64,000 bases of DNA from an uncultured Pelagibacteraceae bacterium (GTDB taxonomy: Bacteria; Pseudomonadota; Alphaproteobacteria; Pelagibacterales; Pelagibacteraceae). Where the stretch lies: contig CACKNV010000005.1 of assembly GCA_902601705.1 (NCBI GenBank), positions 1 to 64,000 of the forward strand, in the 5' to 3' direction. The position numbers and the translations under genes are program-made. Shown piece after piece: positions 37,084 to 46,869 of this stretch. A model generated the notes under the pieces. The model was not told where the DNA came from. It saw nothing but the letters and a program-made list of their open reading frames with translations, and searched no databases. How positions within the stretch are numbered: position 1 is the stretch's first letter; each line of letters opens with the position of its first letter.

Positions 37084-37161
37084 GCGCCGGTAGCTTCAAC
37101 TGGATAGAGCGCCGGATTTCGGCTCCGGAGGTTATGGGTTCGACTCCTATCCGGCGCACCA
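37084..37161 (+). tRNA. tRNA-Arg (anticodon TCG)
   Basis: Acceptor GCGCCGG pairs with CCGGCGC; the anticodon stem CCGGA/TCCGG holds the loop TTTCGGC with anticodon TCG; the T loop is TTCGACT. Discriminator A and an encoded CCA end the gene at 37161. It reads CGN arginine codons, mainly CGA. It borders a - strand glycan cassette whose first stop codon lies 3 nt away. Confidence 0.95.
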
Positions 37162-37164
37162 TTT

Positions 37165-37965
37165 TTAAATAATCCAATCTAAAAACTTCTCCCTATTTTC
37201 AATTATGAATTTAGGGTAACTTTCATCTAAATTAATTTTTTTTAATTTTATCCCACGTCCAAAAATATCTTCATTCTGAAGTATTTTTTCTTCAATTCTT
37301 TTTTCATTCAATTCTTTACTATTATATTCTCCATGAGAAAAAGATCTTACCTTATTCAATATTTGTTTTGGAGTTTGCATATAAGAGAAATGCCATCCTC
37401 CTCTAATAATTTGTTGATTGTATTTATCTATTCTCCAAAAAGGGTAATTCCTAAATTTTAAATTTCTTAAATCTTGCATTGATTTAATATTTTTTCTTTC
37501 TGTAATCCTTGAACCTATCCAATTACTTTCATCCAAGTTTTGTAAATTTAATTTATACATAAACATCTTTTGTGAAAAGGCTATAAATTTTTTATTTTTT
37601 TTTATTTCGTTTAATTTTGTTAAGTCAGGTATTTCATCTGAGTCTGACAAAATTATAAGATCATTAGGTAAAGCATTTTTAAGGCCTTTTATTAATGAAT
37701 TCCTTTGATGTTGTTCAATAGGAGACTCGCCGCCTGTATGTTTATCAAAATTAATATTTTCTTTATAATCAGCGACTATTAAAATTATCTTATTTTTAAA
37801 TCTAGGAAATTTATTTATATCAAAATTTATTTTTTTATATTTTCCTTGGTGTGTTTTGGTGGATTCCGAGATAACAAAAAAATCTACAAATTTGTCTAGG
37901 ATATTTAAACGTAAATCTACAATATGATCCTCATTGAAATATTGAAAACAATCGTAAATAGCCAT
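37165..37965 (-). CDS. Family 17 glycosyltransferase (GnT-III-like)
   Basis: The 266-residue protein begins YDCFQYFNEDHIVDLRLNIL and has the FVISESTKTHQGKYK segment and the DSDEIPD metal site (108-114), followed by GGWHFSYM near residue 190. These motifs are those of GT17, related to eukaryotic beta-1,4-mannosyl-glycoprotein GlcNAc transferase and found in many bacterial surface-sugar loci. It is the last gene of a four- to five-gene - strand cassette; its start overlaps the FkbM stop by 1 nt. The sugar transferred is not known. Confidence 0.87.
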   Translation of the reverse strand: MAIYDCFQYFNEDHIVDLRLNILDKFVDFFVISESTKTHQGKYKKINFDINKFPRFKNKIILIVADYKENINFDKHTGGESPIEQHQRNSLIKGLKNALPNDLIILSDSDEIPDLTKLNEIKKNKKFIAFSQKMFMYKLNLQNLDESNWIGSRITERKNIKSMQDLRNLKFRNYPFWRIDKYNQQIIRGGWHFSYMQTPKQILNKVRSFSHGEYNSKELNEKRIEEKILQNEDIFGRGIKLKKINLDESYPKFIIENREKFLDWII

Positions 37966-38909
37966 TAGTTAAAGTAATTATCCTCTAAGTGTTCTATTTC
38001 TTTATTATTTATATCAAATCTCTTCATCAAAATTTGCAAAAGTTTTATTTGTCCAAAAATTAACATTAAGCTTATAAATTTTTCTTTATTGTTTTTGATC
38101 AAATTTTTACCGGTTTCATTATTAAAGTTTGGTATAAAAATCATATCAGCTTCAACAGGAATCCTAGTATTGTGACCACCAATTCCTTTCCAATCAATTA
38201 ACACGTAGTTTAAATCACTTAAATAATTTATTAATTTATTCCAATCAGGAACATTTTTATACATTGAAAAAAAATGCGCTTCTATTTTTATTAAAAGCGG
38301 TCGATAGTTTCCCATACCTTTTAAGATTTCAAGTTCTGCTCCTTGAGTGTCTATTTTGAGATAATCCAAACTTTTTATATCTAGTTCAGAAAGTTGATTA
38401 CTCATAGTATCACATTCAACTTCGATTGTTCGGGTTATTTTAAAATTATTAAAATCTTTATTTTTTATGTTGTATAAATCAAATTTTTTTTCGTCTGGTT
38501 CATACATCGACGAACTCCCTAGTCTATTGTCAAGAATATACAAAATCTTTTTTTCTTTTTTATTCCATAATCCTTTATTGATAACTAACTTCTGTTCTGT
38601 TAATTTTAAAGCCTCTGTTTTTATAGGTTCTATTAAAATATCTTCAAAAAATAAATTATATTTTTCAGGAAAAAAAAAATCTGAATTGAAACCTCCTTGA
38701 GCACCAACATCTAAGGCGATTATTTTTTCATTCTTAATTAATTTTTTTATTATTAATACAAAATCATATTTTTCATTACTTTTGTAACTTTTTTCACTTA
38801 AAAAATTGATAACCCTTCGATTTAATTTTAATTTTATTAGTATATTAAAAATAATTGGCAGTATAACTTTTATCAAACTTCTGAAAATCTTGTAAATTTT
38901 TTTAGACAT
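37965..38909 (-). CDS. FkbM family methyltransferase
   Basis: The 314-residue protein has an N-terminal hydrophobic and basic stretch (LIKVILPIIFNILIKLKLNRR), then IIALDVGAQGGFN (SAM loop, about 64-76) and the FkbM motif LDYLKIDTQGAELEILKGM. The N-terminal helix could associate with the membrane. It probably methylates a glycan made or exported by neighbouring products. It lies 10 nt downstream of the oxygenase gene and overlaps the GT17 gene by one base. Confidence 0.87.
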   Translation of the reverse strand: MSKKIYKIFRSLIKVILPIIFNILIKLKLNRRVINFLSEKSYKSNEKYDFVLIIKKLIKNEKIIALDVGAQGGFNSDFFFPEKYNLFFEDILIEPIKTEALKLTEQKLVINKGLWNKKEKKILYILDNRLGSSSMYEPDEKKFDLYNIKNKDFNNFKITRTIEVECDTMSNQLSELDIKSLDYLKIDTQGAELEILKGMGNYRPLLIKIEAHFFSMYKNVPDWNKLINYLSDLNYVLIDWKGIGGHNTRIPVEADMIFIPNFNNETGKNLIKNNKEKFISLMLIFGQIKLLQILMKRFDINNKEIEHLEDNYFN

Positions 38910-38919
38910 TGCTTAAAAT

Positions 38920-39627
38920 TTACTTTTTTGTAAAAGTAGTAAGACCTATTTTTTTCCCTTCAATTAGAGATGACGAACAGTGAAGTCGAGTTCTATCGAA
39001 TATTAACATTGACCCTACTTCCCACTCATAAACTAAATCAATTTCTAGTCCTGAAAGATTATCTATCTTTTCATGCTGTAGATATTTTTTATGATGATCT
39101 TGGTTGAATGGTTTCTTTTCATACATATTTAGATGTTCAGAAGATCTGAGATTTTGACCATAATTAAGATTTTTAATACTAAGTTCATTTTCATCAATGG
39201 TAAAATTTGTTGAGTTTCCATAGAATTTGTTTTTAAAAATGACAGTGCTTCCCTTAGAACTAAGTGGAATTAATGTTTGTTTAAAAATAATTTCATCTAA
39301 ATTAAATCCAGCATCAACGTGTAAACCTATAGGATTGTAACTTTCCTGAAAAAGACCTAAAATATCCTCATTATTATCATCCTTTAAATTATCCATTTTA
39401 AAATCACCAATTTCATTTCTTACTTTTTCAAAATAAAGACGCTCAAGTTCTTCATTGAAATTTTTAAGCCATCTTTTTTTAATAACGTTCTGTTTTTTAT
39501 TGTGGACGGTTGTAGGTAAATTTTTATACAGTTCTAAAAATTTTTCTATTTCATTTTTACTAAATAACTTTTTTATGATCTTTGGAGAACCTTCTAAATT
39601 TTTAATTTTATCAATATTTTTATGCAT
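38920..39627 (-). CDS. Putative 2-oxoglutarate/Fe(II)-dependent oxygenase
   Basis: The 235-residue protein has a H-x-D pair at 103-105 (GLHVDAGF), a distal histidine at 216 (DRTRLHCSS) and basic residues at 225-226 (EGKKIGL), the spacing expected for the iron and 2-oxoglutarate ligands of the double-stranded beta helix oxygenases. A SMLIFDRTRLHCSS strand is typical. Such enzymes hydroxylate small molecules, sugars or lipids. Family assignment is by motif spacing only; the substrate is unknown. It lies 2 nt downstream of the ABC permease gene. Confidence 0.7.
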   Translation of the reverse strand: MHKNIDKIKNLEGSPKIIKKLFSKNEIEKFLELYKNLPTTVHNKKQNVIKKRWLKNFNEELERLYFEKVRNEIGDFKMDNLKDDNNEDILGLFQESYNPIGLHVDAGFNLDEIIFKQTLIPLSSKGSTVIFKNKFYGNSTNFTIDENELSIKNLNYGQNLRSSEHLNMYEKKPFNQDHHKKYLQHEKIDNLSGLEIDLVYEWEVGSMLIFDRTRLHCSSSLIEGKKIGLTTFTKK

Positions 39628-39629
39628 CT

Positions 39630-40421
39630 TTATTCACCCATATTAATTAAAGTTCCTCTATTTTTAGCTCCACTATAAGAAAGGTAAAAAATGATTACCC
39701 CAATTATAAAATATAAAAAAGATATTAAAATAGCTTTAAATACTTGAAAATAATTTATGATATCATAAATTAATATATTTCTCATCTCCTCAAATATATG
39801 AACTAATGGAAGTAATTTTGCTATAATTTGAAGCCAAACTGGAAGTATTTCAATTGGATAATAAATACAGCCTAAAGGTGCTAAAAAAAACAGACTTGCC
39901 CAAGCAATATTCTCAAAAGATGGTCCAAATCTTACCAGCCCAGCTGTAACTAAAAGGCCCAATGTGACACCAAATATGTATAACGTGATTAATAAAAAAA
40001 TAAGAGGAATACCAATATTAAATATTGAAACACCAAAAAATGGTATTGCCAATAAAGCAGCCGGTACTAAACCAATTAGAGTTCTTAAAATTGCAGTAAA
40101 TGTTAGTGCAGTAATTATCTCACTTAGTCTTATCGGAGCTATGAAAAGATTCGTAAAATTTCTACTCCAAATTTCTTCAAGAAACATCATATTATAGCTA
40201 ATACTAGATCGAAAAAGAAAATCATATAATATAGCTGCACTTAAAATAATTCCAACTGTGTTTTCGTAAAAAGATGAATTTAATGTAAAGAATTTTGATA
40301 TAAAGCCCCAAAGAAATATTTGAATTGTAGGCCAGTAAATTAAGTCTAAAATTCTGGGAAAAGATCCTTTAATTAAATATAAATGTCTTAAACTTAATGC
40401 AAATATTTTATTCCAATTCAT
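39630..40421 (-). CDS. ABC-2 type transporter permease
   Basis: The 263-residue protein has six membrane helices and the ABC-2 pattern: an N-terminal amphipathic stretch FALSLRHLYLIKGSFPRILDLIYWPTIQIFLWGF, the middle helices (ILRTLIGLVPAALLAIPFFGV, IPLIFLLITLYIFGVTLGLLV), and LFFLAPLGCIYYPIEILPVWLQ, the conserved segment before the last periplasmic helix. It pairs with the ATPase gene that overlaps it by 14 nt. Exporters of this kind carry polysaccharides, lipids or drugs; the glycan neighbours favour a glycan or lipid (inference). Confidence 0.9.
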   Translation of the reverse strand: MNWNKIFALSLRHLYLIKGSFPRILDLIYWPTIQIFLWGFISKFFTLNSSFYENTVGIILSAAILYDFLFRSSISYNMMFLEEIWSRNFTNLFIAPIRLSEIITALTFTAILRTLIGLVPAALLAIPFFGVSIFNIGIPLIFLLITLYIFGVTLGLLVTAGLVRFGPSFENIAWASLFFLAPLGCIYYPIEILPVWLQIIAKLLPLVHIFEEMRNILIYDIINYFQVFKAILISFLYFIIGVIIFYLSYSGAKNRGTLINMGE

Positions 40422-41142
40422 TTTTACTCCTAGCGATCTTTAAAAATGTATCTTCCAAATTTTCTCTTCCATGTTTTTTTATTAGTTGATCGCAAGTTCC
40501 TCTATCAACGATTTGCCCATGTTTCATCATTATTATTTCATCACATAATCTCTCAACCTCTTTCATGTTATGTGAAGCTAATAAAATCGTCAGCTCATTT
40601 TTTTTTTTATACTTTTCAATATATTCTCTTACAAAATCTCCAATATCCGGATCTAAACTGGCAGTAGGCTCGTCTAAAAAAAGTAATTTAGGTTTATTTA
40701 TTAATGACTTAGCTAAAGCTACACGATTTTTTTGACCTGAAGATAGTTCTCCTGTTTTTTTGTTTAAAAATTTTTGTAAATTTAAATCTTCGATCATTTC
40801 ACTTGTTCTTTGTTTAATTTCTTTTACACCATATAATCTTGCGTATACTTCTAAATTTTGTTTGACGGTTAATTTCTTTGGTAACTCTATATAAGGAGAA
40901 GCAAAGTTCATTAAACTCAATAGTTCAATTCTATTTTTAGGAGCAAGGACAATACCATTTATAAAAATTTGCCCAGTAGTAGGCGTAATTAATCCCAGCA
41001 TCATTCCTATTGTAGTTGTTTTTCCACACCCATTAGGACCTAGAAGACCCATAACTTTATTTTTTTCAATTTCAAAGCTAATGTTATTCACTGCTATTAA
41101 TGAATTAAATTTTTTTGATATATTTTTTACTTTTAGTTTCAT
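40408..41142 (-). CDS. ABC transporter ATP-binding protein
   Basis: The 244-residue ATPase has Walker A GPNGCGKTT (35-43), the signature LSSGQKNRVALAKSL, Walker B LLFLDEPTASLDPD and the switch histidine in LASHNMKEVE. This is the DrrA/NatA-like subgroup that partners ABC-2 permeases. It starts one base from tsaC (shared position 41142) and overlaps the permease gene, so the three are probably cotranscribed from tsaC. Confidence 0.95.
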   Translation of the reverse strand: MKLKVKNISKKFNSLIAVNNISFEIEKNKVMGLLGPNGCGKTTTIGMMLGLITPTTGQIFINGIVLAPKNRIELLSLMNFASPYIELPKKLTVKQNLEVYARLYGVKEIKQRTSEMIEDLNLQKFLNKKTGELSSGQKNRVALAKSLINKPKLLFLDEPTASLDPDIGDFVREYIEKYKKKNELTILLASHNMKEVERLCDEIIMMKHGQIVDRGTCDQLIKKHGRENLEDTFLKIARSKNELE

Positions 41143-42098
41143 TAATTTTTTGAGGCTCTTTTTATTCTATCGTTTATTGCTATTCCAGAACCTTTATTAG
41201 GAATTCTTGTTATTTGTATCTTCCGGTATCCCTTCATCTTAATTGCTCTTAAAAGTCTATATAAATTTGATGCCGCTTCTCTTAAATTTGATTTCTCACT
41301 TAAGCTATAGAAATTTTTATTATTTTTATATTTTTTTCCAAGATATATAAATGCACTTTTTTTATCATGCTTTGTTTGATTTATTAAAACGGGAATGCCA
41401 GGAGAGTAATGTTTTCTCATCATTCCCGGAGATCTTATTCGTTTTGATTTAGAACTTTTTAATAATTTTGATTTTAAAATTTTTTTGATTGCATTACTAT
41501 CTATTATTCCAGGTCTTAAAATTTGAGGAAAATTGGTTAAATCAATCACAGTAGACTCTATTCCAATTCTAGATTTGCCTCCGTCAATAACTAACTTTAC
41601 CTTTTTTTTAAATTCATCGACTACATCTAAAGCACAAACAGGACTTACATTAGAAGATTTATTTGCACTTGGCATCGCTAAAGGAAAATTAATTTTTTTT
41701 AAGATAGTTCTTATAATTTTATGTTTTGGAAATCTTACGGCTACTGTCTTTAATTTTGCCGACGCAAGCGGATTAATTTTGGAATTAATTCTTTTTTTTA
41801 AAATAAAAGTAATTGGGCCAGGACAAAATTTTTTATATAATTTTAAAAAATTTTTGTTAATCTCAACATCTTTTAAAGCTTTGCCAAGATTATAATAATG
41901 TATTATTAAAGGATTCGATTTTGGCCTACCTTTTAATTCAAATATTTTTTTAACTGAGCTTCTGCTATAAGCATTTCCACCTAAACCATAAACAGTTTCA
42001 GTCGGTAATCCAGCAATATTACCATTGTTCAAATACTTAATAGTTTTACTCAGACTCTTCTTATTAAAAGCAAATATATTTGAATAGTTATTTTTCAT
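41142..42098 (-). CDS. tsaC: L-threonylcarbamoyladenylate synthase (Sua5 type)
   Basis: The 318-residue protein has the YrdC core GNIAGLPTETVYGLGGNAY (about 27-45), KGRPKSNPLIIH, VAVRFPKHKI, PLAMPSANKS and IDGG.SRIGIESTVIDL, plus a C-terminal Sua5 domain (about 220-318) starting RSPGMMRKHYSPG. It forms the threonylcarbamoyl-AMP used for t6A37 in tRNAs. The divergent xseB start lies only 21 nt away, so the two genes share a very small promoter region. Confidence 0.94.
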   Translation of the reverse strand: MKNNYSNIFAFNKKSLSKTIKYLNNGNIAGLPTETVYGLGGNAYSRSSVKKIFELKGRPKSNPLIIHYYNLGKALKDVEINKNFLKLYKKFCPGPITFILKKRINSKINPLASAKLKTVAVRFPKHKIIRTILKKINFPLAMPSANKSSNVSPVCALDVVDEFKKKVKLVIDGGKSRIGIESTVIDLTNFPQILRPGIIDSNAIKKILKSKLLKSSKSKRIRSPGMMRKHYSPGIPVLINQTKHDKKSAFIYLGKKYKNNKNFYSLSEKSNLREAASNLYRLLRAIKMKGYRKIQITRIPNKGSGIAINDRIKRASKN

Positions 42099-42119
42099 AA
42101 TGTAAAAATGTTTAATTAG

Positions 42120-42332
42120 ATGAAAAATGAAAATATTCCAGCTGATATTAAAAGTAAATCATTAAAAGAGGCTAGTGATGAAATTGATACTATTTTGACC
42201 AAACTAGAGAATCAAGAAACTAATTTAGATAACTCATTAGGTGAATATAATAGGTTAATTCAACTAAATAAACATATGGACAATTTATTTAAAGAAAAGT
42301 TAAAAGAAATTTCCAATAAAAATAAAGAATGA
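42120..42332 (+). CDS. xseB: Exodeoxyribonuclease VII small subunit
   Basis: The 70-residue protein SLKEASDEIDTILTKLENQETNLDNSLGEYNRLIQL is the standard XseB helical hairpin, with E.EL..I...LE....LE.SL..Y..G pattern. It forms Exo VII with XseA, which is not in the window. It overlaps ispA by 4 nt, matching the widespread xseB-ispA-dxs gene order. Confidence 0.92.
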   Translation: MKNENIPADIKSKSLKEASDEIDTILTKLENQETNLDNSLGEYNRLIQLNKHMDNLFKEKLKEISNKNKE

Positions 42333-43204
42333 TAAAAAAAAAATTATCGAAAAATGCAAAAAAAGTTGATCAATTTTTAATTAATTTTATAAAAAAACAA
42401 AATTATTCTTTACTAGTTAAACCTATGAAATACGGTGTTATATCTGGGGGAAAAAAAATTAGATCAACTATTATTTTTGATACTGGCAAAATATTTAATA
42501 TTAGAGAAAAAAGTCTTGTAAATATTTGTGCTGCAGTCGAATGCATTCATTCATATTCATTGATACACGATGATTTACCTTGCATGGATAATGACACGAT
42601 AAGAAGAGGTAAACCATCAACACACATTAAATTTGGAGAAGCATCAGCCGTATTGGCTGGAAGTTCTTTATTGACATTAGCTTTCGAGATTATAGCAGAT
42701 AAAAAATATTTAATTAATTCAGAGATTAAAAATGAAATTATAAAATCATTAGCAAGTTGCTCTGGACACACCGGTATAGCTGGTGGACAAGAGTTAGATT
42801 TGAAATTTGAAAATAAAAAAAAAAAATTAAAACAAATTATAGATATGCAAAAGAAAAAAACAGGGAAACTATTTAACTTTTGTTTATTTGCAGTAGCAGC
42901 GATTGCAAAAAAAAATTATAAAGAAAAAAAATTTTTAAGTAATTTAGGAGAGGAGATTGGGTTATTATTTCAATTTGCTGATGATTTTTTGGACAATAAA
43001 GGTTCAAGAAAATTAATTGGAAAACCAGTCAAAAAAGACAAAAAAAAAGGTAAATCAACTCTTTTAAACTTGATGGGTGAGAATAAAGCTTACTTGTATG
43101 CCAATAATTTGAAGAAAAAAATATTGCGAAAATTAAAAAAACATGGAAAAAAAGCAAAAGATTTAACTAATACAATTGAGTTTATTTTAGAAAGAAAATT
43201 TTAA
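42329..43204 (+). CDS. ispA: Geranyl/farnesyl diphosphate synthase
   Basis: The 291-residue protein has the first aspartate-rich motif [19 protein letters not shown] (about 83-101) and the second FQFADDFLD, with [15 protein letters not shown] between. The extra residues within the first motif (DDxxxxD) and length match bacterial short-chain prenyl synthases (IspA). Product C15 is inferred. It overlaps xseB by 4 nt and its stop overlaps the dxs ATG by one base. Confidence 0.95.
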   Translation: MIKKKLSKNAKKVDQFLINFIKKQNYSLLVKPMKYGVISGGKKIRSTIIFDTGKIFNIREKSLVNICAAVECIHSYSLIHDDLPCMDNDTIRRGKPSTHIKFGEASAVLAGSSLLTLAFEIIADKKYLINSEIKNEIIKSLASCSGHTGIAGGQELDLKFENKKKKLKQIIDMQKKKTGKLFNFCLFAVAAIAKKNYKEKKFLSNLGEEIGLLFQFADDFLDNKGSRKLIGKPVKKDKKKGKSTLLNLMGENKAYLYANNLKKKILRKLKKHGKKAKDLTNTIEFILERKF

Positions 43205-45123
43205 TGGGTAGACTTATAAAACAAATTAACTTTCCTGCTGATTTAAGAAAATTTAAAAAAAATGATCTTAAACAAATTTCAGATGAACTTAGAGAGGAGT
43301 TAATTGATGTAGTTTCTGAAACAGGAGGACACCTTGGAGCAGGATTAGGCGTGGTCGAGCTGACAATAGCGTTACATTATGTTTTTGACACCCCTAAAGA
43401 TAAATTAGTTTGGGACGTAAGTCATCAATGCTATCCGCATAAAATTATAACTGGACGAAGAGATAGAATAAAAACACTTAGAAAGGGTGGAGGCTTATCA
43501 GGATTTACGAAAAGAGCTGAAAGTGAGTATGATCCTTTCGGAGCTGCTCATAGCTCAACCTCTATTTCCTCAACACTTGGAATGGCGGTAGCAAAAAAAT
43601 TATCTAATAATACTAATAATGTAATTGCGGTTATAGGCGACGGAGCGATGAGTGCTGGTATGGCCTATGAAGCCATGAATAATGCAGGCGCATTAAGATC
43701 TAACTTGATTGTAATTTTGAATGACAACGACATGTCTATTGCAAGGCCAGTTGGCGCTATGAGTAAATATTTAGCAAAACTATTATCCGGAAAATTATAT
43801 TTTAGTTTTAGAGAAACTTTAAAAATGGTTATTTCTTCTTTTTCAAAAAGGTTTAGTCAAAAAGCTGGTAGAGCGGAGGATTTACTTAGAAACATTGTTA
43901 CTGGCGGAACATTATTTAGTGAGCTAGGTTTTTACTATGTAGGCCCAATAGATGGACATGATGTTGAAAACTTGGTTCAAATTTTTGAAAATGTAAAAAA
44001 TTCTAGTCACCAAGGACCAGTACTTATTCACGTTAGAACTCAAAAGGGTAAAGGATATAAACCTGCAGAAGACTCAGGGGATAAGTACCATGGTGTATCA
44101 AAATTTAATGTATCAACGGGAGAACAAGCAAAATCAAAATCAAATATTCCGTCGTACACAAAAGTTTTTGCCGAAACTCTAATTAAACATGCGGAGCAAG
44201 ATACAAAAATTATTGGTATTACTGGAGCTATGCCTTCGGGCACAGGTTTAAATTTATTTGAAAAGAAATTCCCAGAGCGAACTTTTGATGTAGGAATAGC
44301 CGAACAGCATGCAGTAACTTTTGCAGCTGGATTAGCAACTGAAGGATATAAACCTTATGCAGCAATTTACTCAACTTTTCTACAAAGAGCCTATGATCAA
44401 GTTGTTCATGATGTTGCCTTGCAATCACTCCCAGTTAGGTTTGCGATCGATCGTGCAGGACTAGTTGGAGCAGATGGACCGACACACGCAGGATCTTTTG
44501 ATATTACCTACCTTTCGACTTTACCAAATTTTGTTGTAATGGCTGCCAGCGATGAGTCAGAATTGGTAAAAATGATTAATACTTCAGTTAATATAAATGA
44601 TCGCCCATCTGCTTTCAGATATCCTAGAGGAAATGGAATTGGAATTGAGCTGCCTTCAATTAAAGAGACACTTGAAATTGGAAAAGGAAGAATAATTAAA
44701 GAGGGAAAAAAAGTAGCTTTAATAAATTTTGGAACACGTTTGGAAGAATGTGTAAAAGCTTCGGAAAAAGTTTTTAAGAAAGGAATTGAATGTACAATTA
44801 TTGATGCGAGATTTGCAAAACCATTAGATGAAAAACTAATTATAGAAGTAGCTACTAATCATGAAGTATTAATAACAATTGAAGAGGGGTCCGTAGGTGG
44901 TTTTGGATCTCACGTAATGCAGTTCTTATCAGACAGAGGTGTTTTTGATAGAGGTTTAAAATTTAGATCTATGATTTTACCAGATATTTTTATTGATCAA
45001 GATACACCAGAGAAAATGTATGCAACTGCAGGATTGGATAGTTCATCTATAGTTAACAAAATTGAAGAGACATTAAATTCGAATATTATTTTAGCTAAAA
45101 ATAGAAATAAGATTTCTAATTAA
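43204..45123 (+). CDS. dxs: 1-deoxy-D-xylulose-5-phosphate synthase
   Basis: The 639-residue protein has [35 protein letters not shown], the thiamine diphosphate site [18 protein letters not shown]...ILNDN, and the [19 protein letters not shown] segment. It condenses pyruvate and glyceraldehyde-3-phosphate for the MEP pathway; retinal precursors for proteorhodopsin derive from this pathway. It follows ispA directly, and its stop shares TTAA with convergent aroC. Confidence 0.97.
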   Translation: MGRLIKQINFPADLRKFKKNDLKQISDELREELIDVVSETGGHLGAGLGVVELTIALHYVFDTPKDKLVWDVSHQCYPHKIITGRRDRIKTLRKGGGLSGFTKRAESEYDPFGAAHSSTSISSTLGMAVAKKLSNNTNNVIAVIGDGAMSAGMAYEAMNNAGALRSNLIVILNDNDMSIARPVGAMSKYLAKLLSGKLYFSFRETLKMVISSFSKRFSQKAGRAEDLLRNIVTGGTLFSELGFYYVGPIDGHDVENLVQIFENVKNSSHQGPVLIHVRTQKGKGYKPAEDSGDKYHGVSKFNVSTGEQAKSKSNIPSYTKVFAETLIKHAEQDTKIIGITGAMPSGTGLNLFEKKFPERTFDVGIAEQHAVTFAAGLATEGYKPYAAIYSTFLQRAYDQVVHDVALQSLPVRFAIDRAGLVGADGPTHAGSFDITYLSTLPNFVVMAASDESELVKMINTSVNINDRPSAFRYPRGNGIGIELPSIKETLEIGKGRIIKEGKKVALINFGTRLEECVKASEKVFKKGIECTIIDARFAKPLDEKLIIEVATNHEVLITIEEGSVGGFGSHVMQFLSDRGVFDRGLKFRSMILPDIFIDQDTPEKMYATAGLDSSSIVNKIEETLNSNIILAKNRNKISN

Positions 45124-46202
45124 CCACACTGTGCTTTATGCATTAATAAATGATCAAGCAAAACACAGTTGATCATTGCCTCACCAATAGGTACGGCTCT
45201 AATTCCTACACATGGATCATGACGTCCTCTAACGGAAATATTTGTGTTCTTACCTTTTTTATCTATAGTTTCTCGTTTAGTTAAAATAGATGAAGTTGGT
45301 TTCACTGCAAAAGATGCAACAATATCTTGACCAGATGAAATTCCTCCAAGAATTCCTCCAGCATGATTAGTTTTAAATTTTACTTTTCCTGAATTTTTTC
45401 TTATTTCGTCAGAGTTTTCTTCACCGCTTAAAAAAGCTGCGTTCATGCCTGATCCAATATTTACACCTTTTACTGCATTGATGCTCATTAATGCAGCTGA
45501 AATATCAGTATCAAGTTTTGAATAGATGGGTGCTCCCAAACCAACTGGGATCCCAGTAGCCCTTAATTCAATTATTGCACCACATGACGATCCTGCTTTT
45601 CTTACTGCTAAAAGATATTTTTCCCATAATTTAACAGATTTTTTATCTGGACAGAAAAAAGGATTCTTTCTTATCTCCGCGTTATTCCAATTAGATCTGT
45701 CACACGACATTAAACCTAATTGTGTCACAGCACCTATAACGTTAAATTTTTTACCTAAAATTTTCTTAAGTACAACTCGAGCCACAGCGCCCGCCGCAAC
45801 CCTACTAGCTGTTTCTCTAGCTGATTGGCGACCGCCACCTCTAAAATCTCGAATACCGTATTTTTTAAAGTAAGTATAATCAGCATGCCCAGGTCTGAAT
45901 TTATTCTTGATAGTTTCATAGTCTCTAGATTTCTTATCCTCATTGTAAATGATAATTGAAATGGGTGTACCTGTTGTTTTACCCTCAAAGACACCAGACA
46001 GGATAATTGCTTTGTCCGGTTCTTTCCTTTGAGTAGTAAATTTAGACTGCCCAGGTCTTCTTCTATCCATATCAGACTGAATATCTTTTTCAGTTAGTGG
46101 AATATTTGGAGGACAGCCATCAATCACACAGCCTATGGCTGGGCCGTGAGACTCTCCCCAAGTTGTAAACCGGAATATTTTTCCAAAAGTATTAAAAGAC
46201 AT
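45120..46202 (-). CDS. aroC: Chorismate synthase
   Basis: The 360-residue protein has the three signatures of Aro[20 protein letters not shown] (about 13-31), the [22 protein letters not shown] block and [18 protein letters not shown] near the C-terminus. It converts EPSP to chorismate and needs reduced FMN. Length is normal. The start is 34 nt from the divergent pdxH ATG; the stop overlaps dxs. Confidence 0.97.
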   Translation of the reverse strand: MSFNTFGKIFRFTTWGESHGPAIGCVIDGCPPNIPLTEKDIQSDMDRRRPGQSKFTTQRKEPDKAIILSGVFEGKTTGTPISIIIYNEDKKSRDYETIKNKFRPGHADYTYFKKYGIRDFRGGGRQSARETASRVAAGAVARVVLKKILGKKFNVIGAVTQLGLMSCDRSNWNNAEIRKNPFFCPDKKSVKLWEKYLLAVRKAGSSCGAIIELRATGIPVGLGAPIYSKLDTDISAALMSINAVKGVNIGSGMNAAFLSGEENSDEIRKNSGKVKFKTNHAGGILGGISSGQDIVASFAVKPTSSILTKRETIDKKGKNTNISVRGRHDPCVGIRAVPIGEAMINCVLLDHLLMHKAQCG

Positions 46203-46236
46203 AAGTAAATAATGTATAGTTTATTTTAGTAAATAT

Positions 46237-46869
46237 ATGAATCAAAAAAATGGCAAAAATTCTCTTGGTATAGACAGTTGTTTTGAAGATTTGGATAATC
46301 CAATAGAATTGTTTAAAAAATGGTTTGCTAAGGCTGAGAAGACAGAAATTAACGATCCAAATGCGGTAGCAGTTGCCACCTCTAATAAAAATAATCAGCC
46401 TAATGTTAGAATGGTCTTATTAAAAGGATTGAGTGAGAAAGGCTTTGTTTTTTATACTAATTTTAATAGTAAAAAAGGAAGTGAGCTAAAGGAAAATAGA
46501 AAGGCATCAATGTGCTTTCATTGGAAAAGTTTAAGACGTCAGGTCAGAGTAATCGGGAGCGTTGAAGAAGTTTCAAAAAAAGAAGCTGATAATTATTATA
46601 ATTCAAGACCATATAAAAATAGAATCGGCGCTTGGGCATCTTCACAATCACAAACATTAGATGAAAGAAATATTTTTTTAGAAAAGATAAAAGAATTTGA
46701 AAAAAAATATCCTGATGAAAATAATGTTCCGAGACCTCCGCATTGGTCCGGATGGAGAGTTATGCCAGATGAAATTGAATTTTGGGTTGATGGAGAAGGA
46801 AGAATTCATGAGCGATTAAATTATAAAATTAAAAACGGAAAGTGGGAAAAAGAACTTCTTTATCCTTAA
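46237..46869 (+). CDS. pdxH: Pyridoxamine 5'-phosphate oxidase
   Basis: The 210-residue protein has NAVAVATSNKNNQPNVRMVLLKG, FVFYTNFNSKKGSEL, FHWKSLRRQVRVIGSVE and the C-terminal PPHWSGWRVMPDEIEFWVDGEGRIHERL, the PdxH signature. It makes pyridoxal phosphate with FMN. The gene has its own upstream gap of 34 nt shared with aroC, and its stop shares TTAA with convergent ispB. Confidence 0.97.
   Translation: MNQKNGKNSLGIDSCFEDLDNPIELFKKWFAKAEKTEINDPNAVAVATSNKNNQPNVRMVLLKGLSEKGFVFYTNFNSKKGSELKENRKASMCFHWKSLRRQVRVIGSVEEVSKKEADNYYNSRPYKNRIGAWASSQSQTLDERNIFLEKIKEFEKKYPDENNVPRPPHWSGWRVMPDEIEFWVDGEGRIHERLNYKIKNGKWEKELLYP

Noticed and set aside
37084-37161. Integration site of a mobile element at tRNA-Arg
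   Set aside because: No integrase, transposase or second copy of the tRNA 3' end is visible in the following 4 kb; the cassette may be variable without site-specific integration.
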